Origin: Marinifilum sp. N1E240
GTDB lineage: Bacteria; Bacteroidota; Bacteroidia; Bacteroidales; Marinifilaceae
NCBI RefSeq assembly: GCF_009295825.1
Contig: NZ_WHKF01000003.1
Coordinates: forward strand, 434,001 to 498,000
DNA: 64,000 nt
Direction of reading: 5' to 3'
The notes under the pieces were generated by a model that ran no database searches, was not told the origin of the DNA, and saw nothing but the letters and a program-made list of their open reading frames with translations. This document shows positions 17,011 through 25,135 of this stretch, piece after piece. Positions within the stretch are counted from its first letter, which is position 1, and every line of letters begins with the position of its first letter. Position numbers and translations under genes: made by a program.

Positions 17011-17039
17011 TTAGTTTTTTTTTAGCCAATATCTTTTTT

Positions 17040-17057
17040 TAGATTTGCATACTTTTG
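17040..17057 (+). promoter_or_regulatory. Two adjacent -7-like elements upstream of the cyclophilin gene
   Basis: TAGATTTG (17040-17047) and TACTTTTG (17050-17057) both match TAnnTTTG. A leader of 85-100 nt would result. The region upstream is T-rich, so the -33 position is not distinct. Confidence 0.45.
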
Positions 17058-17148
17058 CAACTCACAAGTCGATGTTGTAAATTTAGAATCTTGTTTTTGA
17101 AGCTCAAAGGCAAATAAATCTGTAAATAAACCAATAAAATAAATAGTC

Positions 17149-17583
17149 ATGTACGCTGAAATTCATACCGAAAAAGGAGTAATGAAAGTAGAATTCTACG
17201 AGAAAGATGCTCCAAAAACTGTTGAAAACTTTGTTAATCTATCGGAATCCGGATTTTACGACGGACTTAACTTTCACCGAGTAATTCCTAATTTTGTTGT
17301 TCAAGGTGGATGCCCTGATGGAACAGGTGCTGGTGGTCCTGGATACTCAATCGACTGCGAGTTAAATGGTGAAAACCAATATCACGACAGAGGTGTTTTA
17401 TCAATGGCTCACGCTGGAAGAAACACTGGTGGTTCTCAATTTTTCATCTGCCATGGTCGCGAAAATACTTCTCACTTGGATCGCAACCACACTTGCTTTG
17501 GTAAGGTTGTAGAGGGAGTTGAAGTAATCGATGCAATTCGTGCAAATGACTCAATTGAGAAAATTGTAATTGTTAAAGAATAA
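17149..17583 (+). CDS. Cyclophilin-type peptidyl-prolyl cis-trans isomerase
   Basis: A 144-residue compact cyclophilin with no signal peptide, so cytoplasmic (PpiB-like). It shows FHRVIPNFVVQGG with the catalytic Arg, then GTGAGGPGYSI, SMAHAGRNTGGSQFFIC and HTCFGKVVEG. The length is typical of minimal bacterial cyclophilins. It is 21 nt upstream of the DUF3127 gene, so the two probably share a transcript. Confidence 0.95.
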   Translation: MYAEIHTEKGVMKVEFYEKDAPKTVENFVNLSESGFYDGLNFHRVIPNFVVQGGCPDGTGAGGPGYSIDCELNGENQYHDRGVLSMAHAGRNTGGSQFFICHGRENTSHLDRNHTCFGKVVEGVEVIDAIRANDSIEKIVIVKE

Positions 17584-17604
17584 GTCCAAAATCAAATAAA
17601 TACT

Positions 17605-17979
17605 ATGAATTTTGAAATCAATGGTAAAGTAATTGCTAAAGATGATACTCAACAAATTAGCGATCGCTTTAAAAAAAGAGAATTTGTTATTGAGGTAGAG
17701 AATGAAAGAAATTCTGATTGGAATGATTTTATCAAATTCCAACTAACTCAAGACAGATGTGACCTTTTGGAAACTGTTTCTTTGTACGAAGAGGTAAAAG
17801 TTTCTTTTAACATTCGCGGTCGCAAATGGGAAAAAGATGGAAAAACCAACTACTTCTCAAATTTAGAAGCATGGAGAATTGAAAAAATTCAAAATGGACA
17901 ATCTCCAGTTCCTGAAATGCCAGAATTTAAAGCTGAGGATGTTCCTCCAGCTCCAGAAGAAGATGATCTTCCTTTCTAG
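17605..17979 (+). CDS. DUF3127 OB-fold-like protein
   Basis: A 124-residue protein of the Bacteroidota-specific DUF3127 family. The core (residues 1-95) has RFKKREFVIEVE and WNDFIKFQLTQDRCDLLE. The tail is acidic and ends DDLPF, recalling the acidic DDxxF/DDIPF tip of single-stranded DNA-binding proteins. From this I infer an SSB-like fold with a protein-recruiting tail, but the function is not established. It is cotranscribed with cyclophilin and ends at a strong terminator. Confidence 0.85.
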   Translation: MNFEINGKVIAKDDTQQISDRFKKREFVIEVENERNSDWNDFIKFQLTQDRCDLLETVSLYEEVKVSFNIRGRKWEKDGKTNYFSNLEAWRIEKIQNGQSPVPEMPEFKAEDVPPAPEEDDLPF

Positions 17980-17995
17980 AGATAATATTTCAAGA

Positions 17996-18023
17996 AGCCG
18001 TTCTACAAAGAGCGGCTTTTTTT
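17996..18023 (+). terminator. Terminator after the DUF3127 gene
   Basis: A 9-bp stem AGCCGTTCT / AGAGCGGCT (one G-U) with loop ACAA is followed by seven T. Confidence 0.9.
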
Positions 18024-18072
18024 ATGCAAAAACTGCCCTTCAAAATGAAGAGCAGTAAAGTCAAAAAATATT

Positions 18073-18096
18073 GAAAATTCCGGCAAGGCTGCCGGC
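18073..18096 (-). terminator. Candidate terminator of the sigma/anti-sigma operon
   Basis: The stem CCGGC / GCCGG around 18080-18095 is followed on the minus strand by AATTTTC and a U-rich tract. It lies 12-34 nt beyond the stop codon of the anti-sigma-like gene. Confidence 0.5.
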
Positions 18097-18106
18097 TGTG
18101 TTTGTA

Positions 18107-18532
18107 CTATCTAAATTGAATTAATTTATTTACAACGCGATCGAAAGCAGCTAAACTTGCCATAGCTACAACCACAATATACACCATGATAGGCAATTTC
18201 TTTAAGCTAAGAAATACACTGTTTAACATCTGATTAAGCGGTTTTAGAAGTATTGCATCCAATTGATTAAAGAACGGATGATTCAAATCACTTATCAATG
18301 TTCTAACATCAGTTCCTAAAACTACAAGAGTTAAAAGAAACAAAACTCCAATCATTCCAATCCATTGTTTTCGCGAAATAGGTTTCTTAACCTCAATAGG
18401 TTTAGCCAACCAATCTTGCATGACATTATCCATAACCTGATTGGTAAATCGGTCTGATGGTTCCTCCAATTTCGCATCCTTCATTAATTCTTTAATGAAT
18501 TCGTCTTTATAGATATCTTCTTTTTTCATCAT
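18107..18532 (-). CDS. Small membrane protein, putative anti-sigma factor
   Basis: A 141-residue protein. Residues 1-60 are charged and soluble, then come two membrane segments (about 64-84, IGMIGVLFLLTLVVLG, and about 113-131, IMVYIVVVAMASLAAF). It starts 22 nt after an ECF sigma factor gene and is read with it. This position and one-sided topology are those of membrane anti-sigma factors. However, no zinc-binding HxxxCxxC motif is present, so the role is inferred from context only. Confidence 0.65.
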   Translation of the reverse strand: MMKKEDIYKDEFIKELMKDAKLEEPSDRFTNQVMDNVMQDWLAKPIEVKKPISRKQWIGMIGVLFLLTLVVLGTDVRTLISDLNHPFFNQLDAILLKPLNQMLNSVFLSLKKLPIMVYIVVVAMASLAAFDRVVNKLIQFR

Positions 18533-18554
18533 GGTTTTCTTATATTTTCGAAAT

Positions 18555-19130
18555 CTATAGTATCGTTTTTAATTCCCCGTGCAATATCAATTCCAACTGC
18601 GAATACAGTTTTTTTCGTGCACGATGTAATTTCACTTTCACATTAGAAGTACTTAATCCGGTAATGGAACAAACTTCTTCAACCGAATTCTCTTCTAAAT
18701 AAAACAGAGTTAACAATGTCCTGTCCTCGCCACTCATCGATTGCAATGCTTTGTTAATGTATTGCTTTCTTTCATCACTTTGCAATTCCTGAACAGCTGA
18801 TTGAGTTGATTTCACATTCACTGATGCTGAAAAATCATCATCAATTGAACTAGTGTCTAATTTTTTTTTTCTCAACCGTGATATTGCGGTGTTATAAATG
18901 ATTCGATAAATCCAGGTTGAAAATTTCGATTCTCCCTTATAAGTATCCAGTGCCTGGTATGCTTTTAAAAACGAATCTTGCGCAACCTCTTCTGCATCCT
19001 CACGATTTCCCATTAATTGCAAAGCTACATTAAATCCCATCTTCTTGTATTTATCTACAAGAACAGCATATGCTCCAGGGTCGCCTGCCTTTATCTTTGT
19101 AATATAATAGCTATCGTTTCTAAATGCCAT
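18555..19130 (-). CDS. ECF-type RNA polymerase sigma factor
   Basis: A 191-residue group IV sigma factor. Region 2 (about residues 22-90) includes EEVAQDSFLKAYQALDTYKG and FSTWIYRIIYNTAISRLRKK. Region 4 (about 130-180) includes TLFYLEENSVEEVCSITGLS, with the helix-turn-helix before VKVKLHRARKKL. It is followed by a putative membrane anti-sigma gene and is divergent from a DUF6249 gene, a common arrangement in Bacteroidota. The stimulus is unknown. Confidence 0.92.
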   Translation of the reverse strand: MAFRNDSYYITKIKAGDPGAYAVLVDKYKKMGFNVALQLMGNREDAEEVAQDSFLKAYQALDTYKGESKFSTWIYRIIYNTAISRLRKKKLDTSSIDDDFSASVNVKSTQSAVQELQSDERKQYINKALQSMSGEDRTLLTLFYLEENSVEEVCSITGLSTSNVKVKLHRARKKLYSQLELILHGELKTIL

Positions 19131-19497
19131 ACTTAAATAATCTTTTCAATTCAATGATATAAGATCCTCATCATCTATAAAGATAATCATTAGTTCCAAT
19201 ATGTTGCTTTCAATCTAAAAAATTTACTCTTTTATCGAATCTTCTACAACTTAGACGCACATCTACCCAATTCGGTTACAGCTCTGCTTAAATAATAATT
19301 GAATCCTTTTTTTCTTATCAATTACATGCAAGTTAAGGCAATGATTTTCATTACAATAATTGAAAGCGTTAAAAGTTTCTTAATTTTTTTGTAACCGATT
19401 TTTATTTGGTGGCGTCATAAAGTTGAAAGCAAAAAACAAGAAAGCTTTTCAAATTTTATAATAGAATTAATAGAAGTTTAACCTTAAATCACATATC
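19131..19497. other. Intergenic region between the sigma factor and DUF6249 genes
   Basis: A 367-bp AT-rich divergent region. On the minus strand, TATCTTTA (19178-19185) is a 7/8 match to the -7 consensus, about 50 nt upstream of the sigma gene. I see no convincing plus-strand promoter, no ORF with supporting features and no RNA gene. As ECF sigma factors often read their own promoter, the region may hold a non-consensus site that I cannot define. Confidence 0.5.
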
Positions 19498-19833
19498 ATG
19501 GATATTACAGGAGTAGTTGCAATCATATCAGTATTTGGCGTAATCCCATTGGTTGTATTTTTAGTACATCGCCACAGAGAAAGACAAGCATTAATTGAAA
19601 AAGGTATGGACATTAGTATTTTACAAGGAGAAAAAAAGTGTAGCACACTGCAAAGTTTAAAGTATGGAATTCTTCTAATTGGACTTGCAGCAGGAATTTT
19701 AATCGGAAATATTCTTGATGCCTACACTAGACTAAGCGAGGAAGTTTCTTATTTCTCAATGATCTTTTTATTTGGAGGGCTTGCTCTACTGATTTTCTAT
19801 ACAATTGCTAAAAAACAGGAAGAGGTAGAATAA
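19498..19833 (+). CDS. DUF6249 domain membrane protein
   Basis: A 111-residue protein with three membrane segments (about residues 4-23, 55-73 and 84-102) and a short basic loop HRHRERQALIEKG after the first. This N-terminal pattern (one helix, then RQALIEKGMD) is typical of DUF6249, often found beside ECF sigma factor genes in Bacteroidota, as here. No function is known. It stands divergent to the sigma operon and ends at a shared terminator with the M64 peptidase gene. Confidence 0.8.
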   Translation: MDITGVVAIISVFGVIPLVVFLVHRHRERQALIEKGMDISILQGEKKCSTLQSLKYGILLIGLAAGILIGNILDAYTRLSEEVSYFSMIFLFGGLALLIFYTIAKKQEEVE

Positions 19834-19851
19834 TTCCTGAATAAAAAGCAT

Positions 19852-19887
19852 AAAAAATGCGCTTCAAATTGAAGCGCATTTTTTGTT
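19852..19887. terminator. Bidirectional terminator between the DUF6249 and M64 genes
   Basis: An almost perfect palindrome with A6TGCGCTTC on the left and GAAGCGCAT6 on the right provides a U run in both directions. Confidence 0.9.
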
Positions 19888-19900
19888 TTATTCATCTGAT

Positions 19901-21184
19901 TTATTTCCCAATATGAAATAAGATCACTCGTTCTGCTGCTCTTTCGCAAACCGGACAAAAATGTTTTTCGTTATTCGATTTCATTTTACAATCTTGCACA
20001 GGAGAGTAAATTCCCTTCGACATGTAACCTCCACCTTCAAACACACCTAAAGTTTTAATAAATTCTTCGATACGTGGAGTTGGAACCGGTGTTGATTCCT
20101 CCAACATGTCTTTCCACTTGGAATCAAAATCAACCATAGTGGTAATGTTTGGTTCCCATGGTTCAACCTCTAAATTGTAAAAATCCTCATAAGCTGTTTC
20201 CGATGAGTAATATTCATCTCCTAAACCTACAAATCCATGTCCAAATTCATGACTCGATACTTCGTATGATAGTGGATGATCTGCCGAACAACTTGAATAA
20301 TAATTGTAAAATCCACCTCCACCATATCGATCGGTATTGATTAATACAAAAATTTGATCGTAAGGAACATTCGCGCTTATATCATGTAAAGATTTAATAT
20401 CAAAGGTTGTAAGATATCTGTCAACATCAAAAGTATAAAAGGTAGTATTTACTGCAGTGTTTTTATATACATTCTCTCCTGGAATATCTGTTCCTGAATC
20501 TTGCGATACAGATTCCAAGGCATATATATTAAAGCGCTCCGCATATTTATCAAAGGGAGGAACATCCAATAAGTAACCAGCAACACGTTTGGCATCTTCC
20601 CTAAACTTGCCCATTTCTTCAGTAGTGTAGCCTTCAGCTATAAAAGCAATATCAACACTTTCATCAGGATTACCTTTTCCCATTATTTTGGTAAATGGTA
20701 CACTAACTGGTTTTTCTTTACCAATAAAATAATTTTCAGGATCAATTTCATGCTCCCAAATGGTTTCCATTTCACCATTCCATTTTCTCGATTCCAAAAC
20801 AAAACGAGCTTTACTTTTAGGATATGGCATTACATTTACCTGATAGAATGCTCTCTTTAATTCTTTTGCTTCGGCAGTTGTTTGCCATTCCTGAAACAAG
20901 GAATTAAATCCCTTAGAATACATAAGATCTCCTGATTCCACATCATACAATTTGAATCCAAATGTTCCATATCCGAAAATATCAATCAAGTTGGTTTTGC
21001 TTCCTCCCCAGTGCGGTTCTTCTTTCAGTTCTTTAAGAAATACGGTTTGCGATTCGGAGTCTCCCCCCATCATGTAATCTATTCTTAGTGTTTTATCTTC
21101 AAAATATTTTTCAAACTTCGATTGCCCCTGACACACCGAAACAAATAAAAATAAAACAAATACGAATACGGATTTTTTGATCAT
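19901..21184 (-). CDS. IgA-peptidase-like M64 zinc metallopeptidase, secreted
   Basis: A 427-residue exported protein with a signal peptide (MIKKSVFVFVLFLFVSVCQG). The catalytic site is HEFGHGFVGLGDEY, with H312 and H316 as zinc ligands, E313 as base, and D323-E324 in the extended M64 signature. The N-terminal half (about residues 25-150) is a beta-rich region usual in these proteins. Family members include a Clostridium IgA protease, but most Bacteroidota members have no known substrate. No T9SS sorting domain is seen at the C-terminus. It is monocistronic. Confidence 0.9.
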   Translation of the reverse strand: MIKKSVFVFVLFLFVSVCQGQSKFEKYFEDKTLRIDYMMGGDSESQTVFLKELKEEPHWGGSKTNLIDIFGYGTFGFKLYDVESGDLMYSKGFNSLFQEWQTTAEAKELKRAFYQVNVMPYPKSKARFVLESRKWNGEMETIWEHEIDPENYFIGKEKPVSVPFTKIMGKGNPDESVDIAFIAEGYTTEEMGKFREDAKRVAGYLLDVPPFDKYAERFNIYALESVSQDSGTDIPGENVYKNTAVNTTFYTFDVDRYLTTFDIKSLHDISANVPYDQIFVLINTDRYGGGGFYNYYSSCSADHPLSYEVSSHEFGHGFVGLGDEYYSSETAYEDFYNLEVEPWEPNITTMVDFDSKWKDMLEESTPVPTPRIEEFIKTLGVFEGGGYMSKGIYSPVQDCKMKSNNEKHFCPVCERAAERVILFHIGK

Positions 21185-21301
21185 GCTAGTTGTTTTAAAA
21201 TTTCAATCCTTAAAAATACAAAATATTGCCAATTGCATTTTTCTTTTCCAATTCGAATTAGATATCTTAGATTTTTAATTCACACACTAAAAAATATCAA
21301 T

Positions 21302-22540
21302 ATGAAAGAGCTTTTGGGCGCTCAATTGAAGAACTGGCTAATTAATGAAGGAATTTCAGAATACTGGGCCGTAATTTTTCAATCTGCAATTGCCATTGTT
21401 GTGGTTCTTATTGTAGCATGGTTATCCGATTTAATCGCAAAAAGAATTTTAATTGCATTCATCACCAAAGTGGTTCGTAAAACAAAAACGCATTGGGATG
21501 ATATCATGCTGGAGCGAAAGGTTTTTAATAAAATATCTCATTTTGCTCCTGCTTTAATCATATACTCCAGCGCAAGTTTTATAGACCGTGAAACTTGGAG
21601 TAATTTTGTTGAAAATGGAGCCTATGTGTACATGATAATATTGGCAATTATGCTATTGGATACTTTCCTAAATGCTGGAAATGATATTTACAATACCATG
21701 CCTGTTAGTAAAACCCGACCTATAAAAGGCTATCTGCAAATCGTAAAAATCTTCTTTTATTCGCTTGGTATAATTTCAATAATTGCCAAGTTTATTGATA
21801 GAGATCCTTTGACAATTATTGCTGGAATGGGAGCATTTGCTGCTGTTATTCTGTTAATTTTCAAAGATACAATCTTAGGTTTTGTTGCTTCTATTCAGCT
21901 CTCAGCAAATAGAATGGTAAATATTGGCGATTGGATATCAATGCCTTCGAAAGGTGCTGATGGAACTGTTATTGATATCAGTCTAAACACCGTTAAAGTA
22001 CAAAATTGGGACAAAACAATCAGCACAATCCCTACTTACGCTTTGGTTTCTGAGTCGTTCAACAATTGGAAAGGAATGGAAGAATCAGGTGGTAGAAGAA
22101 TTAAACGTCATTTTAATATCGATGTAAAATCTATTCATTTTCTTTCTGAAGAGGATATGGATCGATTTGAGAAAATTAAATTGATTCAGGACTATGTTAT
22201 TAAGAAAAAAGAAGAAATTCGCTCTTTAAATCCTGAAGGTGAAATTCCGGTGAATCAACGAAGATTGACCAATATTGGAACCTTTAGAAAATATGTAGAA
22301 GCTTACTTACATAACAATCCTAAAATTCATGAGAATATGACTTTTTTGGTACGACAACTTCAACCTTCGGAAAAAGGTTTGCCTATTGAAATATATGTAT
22401 TCTCAAACGATCAGGCTTGGGCAAACTATGAAGCTATTCAGGCTGATATATTCGATCACATTCTAGCCATTGTTCCTGAGTTCAACCTAAAGGTATTTCA
22501 AAACCCTACAGGCGATGATTTTCAGAAATTAGTCAATTAA
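21302..22540 (+). CDS. MscS-family mechanosensitive channel, YbdG-like
   Basis: A 412-residue protein from ATG 21302; an in-frame start 69 nt upstream would add a non-typical N-terminus. Five hydrophobic segments precede the MscS pore and beta domain. The pore-helix region is GMGAFAAVILLIFKDTILGF, and the distal part carries NRMVNIGDWI and STIPTYALVSESFNNW. These match the E. coli YbdG/MscM type more than MscS itself. It releases solutes on hypo-osmotic shock. It is read with two small genes downstream. Confidence 0.92.
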   Translation: MKELLGAQLKNWLINEGISEYWAVIFQSAIAIVVVLIVAWLSDLIAKRILIAFITKVVRKTKTHWDDIMLERKVFNKISHFAPALIIYSSASFIDRETWSNFVENGAYVYMIILAIMLLDTFLNAGNDIYNTMPVSKTRPIKGYLQIVKIFFYSLGIISIIAKFIDRDPLTIIAGMGAFAAVILLIFKDTILGFVASIQLSANRMVNIGDWISMPSKGADGTVIDISLNTVKVQNWDKTISTIPTYALVSESFNNWKGMEESGGRRIKRHFNIDVKSIHFLSEEDMDRFEKIKLIQDYVIKKKEEIRSLNPEGEIPVNQRRLTNIGTFRKYVEAYLHNNPKIHENMTFLVRQLQPSEKGLPIEIYVFSNDQAWANYEAIQADIFDHILAIVPEFNLKVFQNPTGDDFQKLVN

Positions 22541-22558
22541 TATTTCCTTAAAATACAT

Positions 22559-22852
22559 ATGAAAAAAATATTCGGTAAGTTCGATTTTTTCGAATCTTTA
22601 GGTTGGTTTGGTAATATCATTCTAAGTATTGGTGTTATTCCACAAGTAATACAAACATGGAAAACACATGATGTAGGTAGTTTTAATTGGCCATTTCTAC
22701 TCATGTGGGCTTTTGGTGTACTCTTTACTTTTATCTATATTGTAAATGGTGATCTAAAATCTGATAAAAGACAATATCCGCTTTGGCTAAACTATCTGGT
22801 TAACATTATAGCAACTTTCTATCTGTGTTATGCCAAATTAATTTATTCGTAA
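22559..22852 (+). CDS. SemiSWEET/PQ-loop-like small membrane protein
   Basis: A 97-residue protein with three membrane segments. The first has the PQ motif (SIGVIPQVIQTWKTHDVGS), as in SemiSWEET sugar transporters, which work as dimers of three-helix protomers. The family is usually 85-100 residues, so the length fits. It starts 18 nt after the MscS-like gene and is followed 27 nt later by the chalcone-isomerase-like gene. The substrate is not evident. Confidence 0.8.
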   Translation: MKKIFGKFDFFESLGWFGNIILSIGVIPQVIQTWKTHDVGSFNWPFLLMWAFGVLFTFIYIVNGDLKSDKRQYPLWLNYLVNIIATFYLCYAKLIYS

Positions 22853-22879
22853 ACCATTTTAAAATCAAGCAGAAATAAT

Positions 22880-23434
22880 ATGAAACAATTCTTTACTCTC
22901 CTATTAATAATCTCAAGTTTAGGTTCCATCGCTCAAACCAAAGTAGGCGATGTTGAATTGCCAAACGAAATGGCAATTAAAGACAATCAAATGCAATTAC
23001 AAGGTACTGGAACACGAGTAAAATTGTGGATGGATATGTACGCAATGGGCTTATATATAAATAAAAAAATGAGCAATGCTGACGAAATCATTAATACTAA
23101 TGAATGCATGGGAATTCGTCTGGAAATTATCTCTGGCTTAATTACTTCAGAGAAAATGGAGAAAGCTACAAGAGAAGGATTTAAGAATGCTACTAAAGGA
23201 AATACTGATCCTATAACAAAAGAAATTGAAGAATTTATAGCTGTTTTTTCGGATAAAATAGAGAAAAAAGATGTGTTTGAATTTGTCTATTCTTCTGAAG
23301 AAGGTACACTATTATATAAAAACGATGAGCTTAAAAAAACAATTAAAGGTTTGAATTTTAAAAAAGCACTTTTCGGCATTTGGTTATGCGATAAACCTGC
23401 CGATAAAAACTTAAAAGCCTCACTTTTAAAGTAA
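22880..23434 (+). CDS. Secreted chalcone-isomerase-like protein
   Basis: A 184-residue exported protein with a signal peptide ending SIAQ (about residue 19). The rest fits the bacterial chalcone_isomerase-like domain (VKLWMDMYAMGLYI, then IRLEIISGLITSEKMEKA). Bacterial members generally lack the plant enzyme's flavonoid role and probably bind fatty acids or similar ligands. Catalytic identity is therefore not assumed. A clear terminator follows. Confidence 0.85.
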   Translation: MKQFFTLLLIISSLGSIAQTKVGDVELPNEMAIKDNQMQLQGTGTRVKLWMDMYAMGLYINKKMSNADEIINTNECMGIRLEIISGLITSEKMEKATREGFKNATKGNTDPITKEIEEFIAVFSDKIEKKDVFEFVYSSEEGTLLYKNDELKKTIKGLNFKKALFGIWLCDKPADKNLKASLLK

Positions 23435-23440
23435 CAACAC

Positions 23441-23470
23441 AAAAAGGGAATGTAAATATTCCCTTTTTTT
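23441..23470 (+). terminator. Terminator after the chalcone-isomerase-like gene
   Basis: AAAAAGGGAAT and ATTCCCTTTTT form an 11-bp stem with loop GTAAAT, followed by more T. Confidence 0.88.
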
Positions 23471-23565
23471 ATATTCTTCCTCCGCTTAAATTATTTTAAT
23501 CGGATTAAAATGATGACCTTACATTCTAAATAAGTAATTATTTAATCCGATATAAAAAAAATATT

Positions 23566-23573
23566 TACCTTAG
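23566..23573 (+). promoter_or_regulatory. Candidate -7 element (TAnnTTAG variant) for the KAS III-like gene
   Basis: TACCTTAG differs from TAnnTTTG at one base. A TTTA lies about 21 nt upstream. It predicts a leader of about 130 nt that contains a small hairpin TTGCC / GGCAA (23591-23606). The same TTAG variant appears at 24891 and 35242. Confidence 0.4.
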
Positions 23574-23707
23574 CGCACACACCAAACTTATTGCCGTTCA
23601 TGGCAAAACTATTAAAATAGCCTATCGGATTGCTAAGAATCAGTTTCTTAAGGTATTACTGAATACAATAAAATTGTCTTCAGTTTTGTGAAATAAAAAC
23701 AATAACA

Positions 23708-24793
23708 ATGAGTACCAAAAGATTTTCTAAGATTGTTGGATCAGGTAGTTACCTTCCTTCAGTTCAGGTTAAGAATGAACATTTTATCAATCATGACTTT
23801 TTTGAGCCTGGTGGGCAAAAAATAGAAACTCCGAATCAGGAAATAATCGAAAAATTCCAGGAAATAACTGGAATTGCAGAAAGAAAATATGCCAATAAAG
23901 ATCAACAAGCATCTGATTTAGCATACCTGGCTGCAAAAGACGCACTTGATTCTTCTAACATAGATAAAGAAAGTATTGACTATATATTAGTAGCTCACAA
24001 CTTTGGTGATGTTAGTCCAGATTCAACACTTAGCAACCAATTGCCTTGTTTGGCAGCAAAGGTTAAAAACCTTCTTCAAATTGAGAATCCCAGTTGTATT
24101 GCGTATGATCTACTTTTCGGATGTCCTGGTTGGGTTCAATGTATGATTCAGGCAAACTATATTATTAAATCAGGAGATGCCAATAGAGTATTAATTATTG
24201 GATCCGAAACTTTATCGCGTGTTTGTGATCCACACGATCGTGACAGTATGATTTATTCTGATGGAGCTGGGGCCACAATTCTAGAAGCGTGCGAAGCAGA
24301 AGAAAAATCAGGAATTCTTTCTCATGCGATGAGAACAGATACCTTAAACGAAGCATTTTTCCTTAGAGCTGACAAATCAGATAATGCTGATTTTGAAGGA
24401 AATGGTACAAGCCACTTTATTAAAATGTATGGTCGTAAGATTTATGAATATGCAATTACCAATGTTCCTGGTGTAGTTAAGGAAAGCATTGATAAAGCTG
24501 GATTGGACATAAAAGATATTAAAAAGATATTGATTCATCAGGCAAACGAGAAAATGGATGAAGCAATTGGAAAACGATTATTTAGGCTGTACAAAGAAAA
24601 AACTGTACCAAAAGATATTATGCCTATTATTCTTGAAAAAATGGGTAACAATTCAGTAGCTACTGTGCCTATTTTATATGATCAAATTGCAAAGAATCAA
24701 TTAACAGATCATAGTTTAAATCCTGGTGATTACGTTGTTTTTGCATCTGTTGGTGCAGGAATGAATATCAATTCGTTTGTATACCAGGTTTAA
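23708..24793 (+). CDS. 3-oxoacyl-ACP synthase III-like condensing enzyme (KAS III family)
   Basis: A 361-residue FabH-like thiolase-fold protein. The catalytic triad is visible: C139 in LLFGCPGW, H277 in ILIHQAN and N315 in MGNNSVATVP. The insertion of about 20 residues near the N-terminus (HDFFEPGGQKIETPNQ) and the GCPGW context differ from housekeeping FabH (AACAGF), so it may condense a non-acetyl starter or make a specialised lipid. It stands alone between terminators rather than in a fatty-acid operon. FabH itself is not in this window. Confidence 0.88.
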   Translation: MSTKRFSKIVGSGSYLPSVQVKNEHFINHDFFEPGGQKIETPNQEIIEKFQEITGIAERKYANKDQQASDLAYLAAKDALDSSNIDKESIDYILVAHNFGDVSPDSTLSNQLPCLAAKVKNLLQIENPSCIAYDLLFGCPGWVQCMIQANYIIKSGDANRVLIIGSETLSRVCDPHDRDSMIYSDGAGATILEACEAEEKSGILSHAMRTDTLNEAFFLRADKSDNADFEGNGTSHFIKMYGRKIYEYAITNVPGVVKESIDKAGLDIKDIKKILIHQANEKMDEAIGKRLFRLYKEKTVPKDIMPIILEKMGNNSVATVPILYDQIAKNQLTDHSLNPGDYVVFASVGAGMNINSFVYQV

Positions 24794-24868
24794 ACCTAGA
24801 AAACAGATTCATTTAGACTCAAAAATGTTAAAAATCACACCAAGCTGTGAAAGAATTCAGAAAAAATA

Positions 24869-24898
24869 TTGCATTCAAAAAATATTTTTCTAAATTAG
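24869..24898 (+). promoter_or_regulatory. Promoter of the candidate small RNA
   Basis: TTG (24869-24871), 19 nt, then TAAATTAG (24891-24898), one mismatch from TAnnTTTG at the right spacing. Confidence 0.4.
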
Positions 24899-24904
24899 CA
24901 GGGC

Positions 24905-25043
24905 TGAATCTGATAGAGGCTAGAAGATAAGAGGGATAGAGGAGATTGAATATTTATCGGATTTCACATTTAAATTGCATTCTAACCCTAAAATTACTAT
25001 AATAATTACCCGAATCAACTTGGTTTGATTCGGGTAATTTTTT
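24905..25043 (+). ncRNA. Candidate small RNA of about 140 nt in the 342-bp gap 24794-25135
   Basis: The gap holds no convincing ORF. A promoter-like site at 24869-24898 and a very strong terminator at 25004-25043 bound a transcript of about 140 nt. Its 5' third is purine-rich, with three GATA(A)GAGG repeats at 24912, 24926 and 24935, each an SD-like sequence that would be exposed as single strand. The alternative is that the terminator merely ends a 210-nt 3' UTR of the KAS III-like gene. The family is not recognised. Confidence 0.4.
25004..25043 (+). terminator. Strong Rho-independent terminator
   Basis: Perfect 15-bp stem AATTACCCGAATCAA / TTGATTCGGGTAATT with a 6-nt loop, followed by a T run. 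Confidence 0.92.
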
Positions 25044-25135
25044 GCCCATTCTTTCCGAGAAAGAATCCAAATTAGTTACAAGTAAAGGTTTAGCAGAAAA
25101 AATAATTTATCTTTCCGACCTAAGCTAACCCGACC

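Noticed and set aside
18107-18532. Zinc-binding anti-sigma factor
   Set aside because: The HxxxCxxC motif is missing; only the position and topology support an anti-sigma role, so it is kept as putative.
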